From Rutstroemia sp. NJR-2017a BVV2 (Eukaryota; Ascomycota; Leotiomycetes; Helotiales; Rutstroemiaceae): a stretch of DNA of 64,000 nt. A model generated the notes under the pieces. The model saw only the letters and a list, made by a program, of their open reading frames with translations. It had not been told where the DNA came from and did not search any database. The stretch covers positions 372,001-436,000 of the forward strand of contig NJPS01000013.1 of NCBI GenBank assembly GCA_002946415.1. Direction: 5' to 3'. Shown in pieces: positions 57,015 through 64,000 of this stretch. Position 1 is the stretch's first letter; every line of letters starts with the position of its first letter. Made by a program: the position numbers and the translations under genes.

Positions 57015-59927
57015 ATGTCGATCGATTCGGATATTCTGGCCGGAGCTTCCGCAAGGACTTTGGATTCTTTACTCTTCAATCTGGAGATTTTGAAGCAGAA
57101 TCACGAAATCTCAGACACAGTCACGAGTTACTTGGACGGCGATTACAAAGCCGTGCTCCGCAGCCCTACCGCGCAAACTCTGATACAGAAGTTGGCGGAG
57201 ATTGTGCATCTGCCCAGGGAAGAGCAGATTCTGGCTCTGGGGAATGGGAAATTGAAGGATGAAGATGGGCTGAGCATTTTCATCACGGGTTTGGCGGCTT
57301 TTAATGCGTTTCTGCAGACGAATGTTACGGGGCCGCCGTCGGATTTTGGGGAGGTTTTTACGGGTGAGGCTTGGACTGCGAGTTTGAGGGAGAGGTGCTT
57401 TAGAAGTTTGGATGTCGATGGTGTTTCCGTATATCAGTTCATTCCCCGCGTAGAGCTCTTCTGTCTCGTGCGTTTGGTGTTCACGGCCTACTTCCCACGG
57501 GTGGTGGGCGAGAATGTGCGGGATTCGAGGTGGATGCGTGTTCGGATCAATGCGTATCATCAGCGGCTTCTTGGTGGAGTGAGTCATGGACGCATGAGCG
57601 ATTCGACGATACTGCATGATTGGATTGAGAAGGATTTGAAGGGGTTGGAAGGGGAAGTGTTGGGGAAGGAGTCGACGTATACGACGGAGCAGAAGGTCAT
57701 GTTTCTGTTGGAGAAGGCGCAGATTTATATTATGGAGGGCCTGGATTATAAGGCGAGGGAGAATGTGAAGCTGGCGAGTAAGGTGTCGGGGTTTGAGTAT
57801 GCGTTGAGTGGGGCGTTGGGGAAGAGGACGAAGTTTCAGCAGAATGATATTTCGCAGTTGGTGGTGTTTGCGAAGAGTAGGGAGAGTGGAGAGGGGGATG
57901 ATGTGGGCAAGGTCGGGGATAAGCTTAATGAGAGTACGCTGGCGTCTGAAAAGACTAGAGAGGAGGCCAAGAATGCTCCTACGGCTTTGGATTTGAACGA
58001 TGATACGCTTTTGGAGTCGATCGAGTTCGCCAAGATTGACTCGGAAGTGGTGGAAAGTTCAAACCTGCCAAAGTCGTTGATGGACATGAAACCAGATGAA
58101 CAACCTCAACTTCAACCTCTGGATCAAATAACCCTGTTAACAGAGGCGACTCTCAAAGATACCTTGTCTCCACTAGACAAGCTCAACAGTGAAGAGATCC
58201 TACCATTTGCTGTTCGTGTCTTATCGGACAAACCCACCAACTGGCAGATCTACACACAAGCGTTATTGGTCAGAAGTAGAATCGAATCACATCGCTCCAG
58301 AACGCAAGAGAGAAGTGTTCTTCAACTTCAAGTTATTGTTGATCAAATTATCGCGGATACGCAAGAAGAGCCATCGCCATCAGCTGATGGAATTCCTCAG
58401 ATCCAGGTTACTTCATTCTTACCAAGAGCCAAAGCGGACGAGTCCGCACCAGTCACCGAGCGTTTGAAGTACATTAATCAACTCAATACACCGACACGAT
58501 GGGAATTGGAAACTGAACTAGCATTCGCTTGGAGCAACGCAGGAAGTCTTGTCAGCGCTTTGGAGATCTTCAAGCGATTAAAGTTATGGGCCGAAGTCGC
58601 ACTCTGCTACCATTCCGTGAATCAAGAAGACAAAGCCCGACAAATTGTGCGCCGCCAGCTATACTACTCCTCCAAAGGTCCCTCAATGGACCAATACGAC
58701 ATTGACGCCTCCGAAATCGTAACCGAACGCTGGGACGGCGAAATGCGATCTCCCTCGCCACCCCACGCCCCCCGTCTCTGGTGTATCCTCGGTGACCTCG
58801 ATCAAGACCCAACCTGCTGGCTGCGCGCGTGGGAAATCTCCAAAAACCGCTACGCTCGCGCGCAGCGCACTCTCGGCGACTACTACACGCGGCAAAACGA
58901 TCTCGAATCTGCTCGCGACGCGTACATGAAAGCTACGATCGTAAACCGCCAAAACAACGACACCTGGTCGCGTCTCGGGGACATCGATCTCCGCGTCGGC
59001 AACTGGGACGGCGCTATCGTCGCCTTCCAGCAATCGATCATGATCGACGATACGGATGCGAAAACATACAGTAATCTCGGATCTGCACTGCTCTCCAAAC
59101 ACGCGGAACTGGTCTCGGTGCAGAAATTGGAGAAACAGCAAGCGCAACAATCTGAAGCCGCGTCTGTATCTGATGAGCAGGAAATAGACTTCTCTGCCGA
59201 AATGAATAAATCGGCAGAACCCTCCCCGAGGGAAATCCTCCGGCAAGCACTCACAGCCTATAAACGCGGCGCTTCCCTCGCTCATGATAACTGGAAGATC
59301 TGGGACAATGTGATCACCATCGCAGGGCGCATGTCTCCTCCGTCGTACCCGGAGGTTCTGCTCGGTCTGCGCAACATCATCCGTATCCGTGGTCCTTCGA
59401 TTGGTGAAACCGCCATCGATATCGATGTTCTGGGCTCTCTTGTCGCGGCGGTAGTCGCGCAGGACCGGGACGAAGAGAAAGGTACATTTGACGAGAAAGG
59501 CGTGTATATGCCGCCGCGGGGCAGTCTCGCGCGCGCGGTGGTCGAGGTTTTGGAACGGGAGGTAAGACCGCTGATTACACGGAGAGGGGAGCTGTATGAG
59601 GTGTTGGAGAAAGTGGCGTTGTGGAGGAGGGACTATGCTGGGGCGTTGGATTGTGCGGAGAAGGGTTGGAGGGGGAGTATGAAGGGGGTGGGGAGCGGGG
59701 GGGCGGAGAAGTGGTTGGAGGATGAGGGGGAGTGGGAGGGGGTGGTGGGGTGGACGGAGAGGTTGTGTAGTGCATATGAGAATTATGGGGATGGGGATGG
59801 AGAGGGGAAGTGGAAGGGGAAGGCGAGGAAGGCGGTTAGGGGAGTGGTGGGGAGGGCGAGGGATGTTTGGGAGGGGACGAAGGGGTGGGAGAGGTTGGTG
59901 GGGTTGCAGGAGGAGTTGAAGGGGTAG
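57015..59927 (+). CDS. EMW1: TPR protein, TTC27/Emw1 family
   Basis: An intronless 970-residue protein from MSIDSDILAG. The N-terminal half is helical with a charged linker (about 280-360). The C-terminal half holds a TPR array: ETELAFAWSNAGSLVSALEIFKRL, then WCILGDLDQDPTCWLRAWEIS, ARAQRTLGDYYTRQNDLESARDAYMKA, WSRLGDIDLRVGNWDGAIVAFQQS and AKTYSNLGSALL. This order matches TTC27 (yeast Emw1, an essential protein tied to cell-wall integrity and to protein-assembly complexes). Molecular partners here are inferred. The last 150 residues are Gly/Glu/Trp-rich and their DNA is G-rich (GGGG runs), giving long spurious antisense frames, including a 474-codon one. Confidence 0.9.
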   Translation: MSIDSDILAGASARTLDSLLFNLEILKQNHEISDTVTSYLDGDYKAVLRSPTAQTLIQKLAEIVHLPREEQILALGNGKLKDEDGLSIFITGLAAFNAFLQTNVTGPPSDFGEVFTGEAWTASLRERCFRSLDVDGVSVYQFIPRVELFCLVRLVFTAYFPRVVGENVRDSRWMRVRINAYHQRLLGGVSHGRMSDSTILHDWIEKDLKGLEGEVLGKESTYTTEQKVMFLLEKAQIYIMEGLDYKARENVKLASKVSGFEYALSGALGKRTKFQQNDISQLVVFAKSRESGEGDDVGKVGDKLNESTLASEKTREEAKNAPTALDLNDDTLLESIEFAKIDSEVVESSNLPKSLMDMKPDEQPQLQPLDQITLLTEATLKDTLSPLDKLNSEEILPFAVRVLSDKPTNWQIYTQALLVRSRIESHRSRTQERSVLQLQVIVDQIIADTQEEPSPSADGIPQIQVTSFLPRAKADESAPVTERLKYINQLNTPTRWELETELAFAWSNAGSLVSALEIFKRLKLWAEVALCYHSVNQEDKARQIVRRQLYYSSKGPSMDQYDIDASEIVTERWDGEMRSPSPPHAPRLWCILGDLDQDPTCWLRAWEISKNRYARAQRTLGDYYTRQNDLESARDAYMKATIVNRQNNDTWSRLGDIDLRVGNWDGAIVAFQQSIMIDDTDAKTYSNLGSALLSKHAELVSVQKLEKQQAQQSEAASVSDEQEIDFSAEMNKSAEPSPREILRQALTAYKRGASLAHDNWKIWDNVITIAGRMSPPSYPEVLLGLRNIIRIRGPSIGETAIDIDVLGSLVAAVVAQDRDEEKGTFDEKGVYMPPRGSLARAVVEVLEREVRPLITRRGELYEVLEKVALWRRDYAGALDCAEKGWRGSMKGVGSGGAEKWLEDEGEWEGVVGWTERLCSAYENYGDGDGEGKWKGKARKAVRGVVGRARDVWEGTKGWERLVGLQEELKG

Positions 59928-60449
59928 AGGCATAGGTAGAGGGGGGAAAGGGGATAGATGGAAAAGTATATTGTGATTAGAAATCTTATTAGAAATACAC
60001 AAAGTACTATTCAGTAATCTTCGCATAACATGAGTACATAAAATATCTTCAACTTCGCAAGGAATATTCTCTGGCAGCACCCCTAGGCTAATATACCACC
60101 CAGCCACTTATCCCCACCCTATCTTCTCTTCAGCACCACACCTTCTCTAAAACCACCAGAGTTCGGTAAAGAGCAAATGAACATCTAGATTGCAGACGCA
60201 ATGTCCAGATTATTTGCGGTCAAATAGTTTGCTACCGAGTTCTGACACACCTCGCTGTGATTTGCTAGCTCCCATGCCTATACGCCGCGGAGGGATGCCA
60301 TTCTTCATATTTCCTTTTCTTTCATCTCAAAGGTGCATAATTGCATCAAAAAGGGATATTTTTAATCCATACCTCGTATCTTATCACTCGTATCCATCAG
60401 ATCATTCGTTATTCGTTAAATCTTCTTTTCCAGCCAAGGAGAAAAAGCA
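59928..60449. other. Convergent 3' flanks
   Basis: A spacer between convergent genes. No feature is seen. Confidence 0.4.
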
Positions 60450-63423
60450 CTACATCCAAAAAGCATCATGCGCGATCTGCAGTCCATCAATTTCCCCGCC
60501 GTTTTCCATATATTTGTGCCTGCTTTCCTTCTCATCTATAGGACTGATATTATTGGCGCAGGAAGCCTGTACTGTCGTAGCTGAAGCGAATGGTGTTTTC
60601 GGCATAGGCAAGGCGAGGTCAAAGTTGTCGAAAAGATCCAGGTCGTCGTCAAGATCACTATCTGTCGCTTTCGAGCTTCGATGTGAAATAGCTGGTGATA
60701 GGAGCTCGTCATCTTCTTCTGACTCGGATGTGCATGGTGATATATCGGGTGTGGCATCTGGAGAGAAAAGACGACTGAGATTGGAGTATGACTTTCCATC
60801 TTCCCAGATATTCAGGTGTTCGGCTTCCTCATCCTCTCCCTCATCCTTATACCTATGCATATATTTATCCGAAAAATAGTAGTCATCCTCCTCCTCCAAA
60901 AGGTAGTTATAATAATCATCATCGCTGCTTATGTCCCCATAGTCCATGAAGGTTTGAAAACCTCCGATTCCAGGCTTTTCGATCTGATTGTAGAACTTCC
61001 AGGACGCCCTTCGAGACTCCTTCCGATCAAAAATTTCCGAATGCATAAATTCATGGCTATCCGTAAGAAGTTGTAATTGTACAGCCAAAGAGAAATAGCT
61101 CTCTGTTTCAAGAATGTCATCAACAAGTGATTGACTGATGTCGCAACTAAGTAGCACTCCAGGCACGCTTCGACCCAGGTAGACATAATTCAGATTTCCG
61201 CGGTGTAGGTTATATCGGGCCATGCCAGTTTTCCGATGGTGATTCGTTCTGCGCTGATTCGTTAGGCGCCAAAGCCTTCTGCGCCAATTGGGTTTTCGAA
61301 GATAGAGGTAGCTTAAATCCTCCACTTGTTTGTCTGTACGCCCCAGCAAGTAGAAAAACGCGGGAGGACGTGGTGACCATAGCCCGGCGACTTCGCACAC
61401 CGTCAGACATGTCGAGAATATAATATCCCACTCATCCTGGTTGAAATGATGCGTCTTCTTGTGAGAGTCCGTCAATATAAAAAGAAAAACAAGTTTATCG
61501 AGGAGAGTTTCGCATTTTCCCATAACTTCTTTTGCCAGTGAGACAAAGTCATTAAAGCAAAAATATCTATGTTCGAAAAATTGACCTCCAACTCTATTGA
61601 CTTCAAAATGAATATGACCGGCGACCCGCCTAGATTCCATGCTCTGTGCGATTCTGGTAGTAGGCCATGGGATTGGCCAAACTTCTTGGGTAAGCAAGAG
61701 ATCGTAGACTGGCGTAGGCGCAAGACGTAAACAGAGGGGCAAAGTGCTGTATTCTATCAATGGGATTTGAATGCTGGGATCAATAAGAATTCGTGCTAGC
61801 CGAAGGAGCCTCTCTGTATGGCGGAGTGAGCGACGAAATACTGGATCTGCAGAAGCTGAAGCGATATGAAGCAGAGGGTTTTGAATTATAGATGATGTCC
61901 CAAGTTCCACACCATATTGCACAAGCTCCTCGACAACATCCACTACGTTATCTAGCTCTTGGTGAACGTCTGTATCGTCTTTAAGGGATTTTACGACCGA
62001 TTTAGGATTAGTGCACTGGAACAGAGTCGCGTCCAACAGGGTATCTCCGTCGCGTAGACAGTCGAATGGCGAGGCTTGACCATCTGCGATGAGCTTTCGA
62101 ACTCTTTTAAGATCACCGGTAATACAGGCTCTGAAGATTGCACGAGTACTACTATTGCAAATAACATTGTATACTCGCAACGACCTTTCCTGAACAGAAT
62201 AATATGGGGCAAAGCCTTGCTGAACTGCTAAGCAGAATACTCTGAAACGTAAGAAGATTTGGTTTGGTAGTAGGTAGACCCTTGTCTTAGTGACTGTCCT
62301 AAATCGTATCTTTGATTGCTCATCATCGGATGTATTGTCCAAGTCGTGAAATGTTGTGGTTACCGAACGTATGGTCACAGTGCCAATAGCTCTCACATAG
62401 TTCCGGGCAATTAGATCCTGGCGGACAATATAACGAGGTCGTTGTTTTGTCCTTCCAGCAACAGAGAAATGCTCATTTGCAGAATCTGTCGCTAGATGTG
62501 CTTGACCATGTTTTGTTTCGAGGTAGAACTCCACTAAACAACCAGAAAACGTATCTTTGACCATCTGGGGCATACCCATAGGTAACATTTTCAGCCCATC
62601 TGAAGCGGTTTGCATAGTTTCATTGCCGTTGTTGGGCTTCGGCATACTAGAGTGCACCTCAACTACTTGTCCAGTGGATTTTGACACGATCGTCGTGGAA
62701 GTGGAGAGAGTCAATGTTTGTATAGCATCAAGTTTGCTGGACAGGTCGTTGAGTCCACTGAGCCAATCATTCCGAAGACCAGAGATGGCATTCTCAGTCT
62801 GCTGCGTGTTCAGATTGATTTGATCTAGGCGTTTCGGAATTGTAGACACGGTACTCGAGGAGACGTCGACCGTCGAGACTAGTGCAGTCAAATCATGTTT
62901 GATGGCACTCTGGCTGAGCACATTTTGACTTTGCAAATACCTTCAGATGGTAAGCCGGAGCCCCGTTAAGTGAGTGCCCGCTGCTACTCACAATATTACG
63001 CATGCTTGTGCGATTCCTACATCCTGCTTGGCCATTCGAATTTTCTCGATGCACTTTTCATGCTTGCTTTTTCCACACCATCTTCAGTTTTGTTCGTCTT
63101 TTGTTAGGTCGGTAATTACACAAAATAAATTGCTGGACATCTTCCACAGATTTTCTGCTTGTGCTCAAAGCCGCTTCAACACTGAGTAGATGGCCATTCG
63201 ACTTGAGTGGTAGACCGGAATTTTCTATCAGATTGAGCAAATCACAGACTGAATTGATAGTGAGCTCAAAATGATGGACATTTCTGCGAAGTGTGAGAAT
63301 ATCGCGATCAGCATCTTTGACGTTATCAACCACTTCTCTAATATATACGCAGCCTTGCAAAACTTGACCTGCGAGACCTATGAATGCGACAACTGAAGCG
63401 CCCAAGCCTATCGCTTCAGCCAT
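60450..63423 (-). CDS. HeLo-like/ankyrin protein with frame break
   Basis: Exon 1 runs 63423-62992 and exon 2 62940-60450, with a 51-nt intron. The N-terminus MAEAIGLGASVVAFIGLAGQ to LRRNVHHFELTI is the HeLo/SesA-like domain common at the front of fungal NLRs and ankyrin proteins; a frame to 63501 adds a signal-like stretch that I reject. Near 63061-63072 the frame ends in TGA while KHEKCIEKIRMAKQDVGIAQACVIL continues in the next frame; removing one base there makes both exons join to 973 residues. Exon 2 has ankyrin-like repeats (RACITGDLKRVRKLI, VVEELVQYGVELG, NPLLHIASAS), then an acidic tail. A 55-nt intron (63078-63024) could also rescue the frame. A role in non-self response is inferred from the domain. 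Confidence 0.65.
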
Positions 63424-64000
63424 ATTGGGAGTTGCGTGTAATGCGAGTAAGGTGAAAAAACAGGAAGAGAATAAAACGTGTTTGATAGAGATTAAAATCA
63501 CTCGATGGTAAATGGCATCTCATTTCGCGTCCGAGAATGGTAATCGAAGAAGAAAAGAGTATGGCCATGTAAGCGGAGTTTATAGTGAGGCTATGGTGAT
63601 CGCTATTGACCGAGCCACCATGTATGGCTTTCTGTGTAACCTCTCTGCTTGGGGCAGAATCAGTACGACTCTGTGCTCTTACGAATCAGAGTGCACAAAT
63701 ATATGCCGCATAACATATAAAATGCAACTTGCAAGAGATGAACACTGCATAGCCACTGCCAATGGCAAGACATGATCCTTTTTGGTTTTGACGCATTCGC
63801 ATCGGGTAAGTTGTTGTTGCTGCTATGGAAAGTTTGAGGATGAAAAGAAGCAGGCGACGAGGGACATCACATGGCTTAGGTAATCATACATACCCAAGTT
63901 GGTCATCCACCAGATCGAATAAAATAAATCGCCAACACAAGAGTGCAATAACTAATCAGATTGCACAAACATTGGAATGTCTCCAAGAGAAGGACCAGAT
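63424..64000. other. Intergenic end of window
   Basis: Promoter of the HeLo-like gene. The frame 63512-63775 has no recognisable content. Confidence 0.35.

Noticed and set aside
58683..60107. 474-codon antisense frame over the TTC27 gene
   Set aside because: Pro/Arg/His-rich composition typical of a GC-skewed shadow; the sense strand carries recognisable TPRs.
63424..63501. Signal-peptide-like extension of the HeLo-like protein
   Set aside because: Family members begin at the MAEAIG methionine; the extension is upstream leader that happens to be open.

Overview
The window reads as a gene-rich stretch of nuclear chromosome from a filamentous ascomycete (Pezizomycotina). The genes are monocistronic, with one to five short introns of about 45-65 nt, GT/AG borders and CTAAC/CTGAC-like branch sites. 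Families include fungal NLR-like proteins, HeLo-like ankyrin proteins, a Fot1/pogo-type transposon relic and an HRI-type eIF2alpha kinase. A leotiomycete (Botrytis/Sclerotinia relatives) is my guess from overall style, not something I could test. I found no tRNA, rRNA or CRISPR. I joined exons by hand and checked phase arithmetic; spliced lengths below come from that.

Layout. 1-10 kb: two small hypothetical genes, a six-finger C2H2 protein, a MAPEG membrane protein, a short-chain dehydrogenase and an NAD-dependent epimerase. 10.9-23 kb is the accessory region. It holds a 1,181-residue patatin/NB-ARC/TPR protein with seven near-identical 126-bp TPR units, a decayed Fot1-like transposase abutting a LINE reverse-transcriptase fragment, a BTB/zinc-ribbon protein, an orphan ORF, and a broken STAND-like (DUF7708-type) gene head-to-head with it. 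22.9-45 kb is mostly metabolism and signalling: a GNAT acetyltransferase, a Cup1-like LYR protein, pyrroline-5-carboxylate reductase next to proline dehydrogenase, a SnoaL-like protein, a secreted poly-aspartate protein, a zinc alcohol/formaldehyde dehydrogenase, an HSL-type hydrolase, an HRI-type kinase, and a P-loop ATPase that carries a one-base frameshift. 44.7-60 kb: a conserved nuclear-looking protein, a Pro/Gln-rich glycine-zipper protein, an orphan, a 1,478-residue GYF-domain protein and the TTC27/Emw1 TPR protein. 60.4-63.4 kb: a HeLo-like/ankyrin protein with an apparent frame break.

How the genes fit together. P5C reductase and proline dehydrogenase catalyse opposing arms of proline metabolism and sit 0.8 kb apart on one strand. 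Three loci (10.9-14.8, 21.1-22.6 and 60.4-63.4 kb) belong to classes linked in fungi to non-self recognition or regulated cell death; two of them look broken, and the third carries a recently homogenised repeat array. These are the best candidates for fast-evolving immune-like biology. I found no clearly new multi-gene system.
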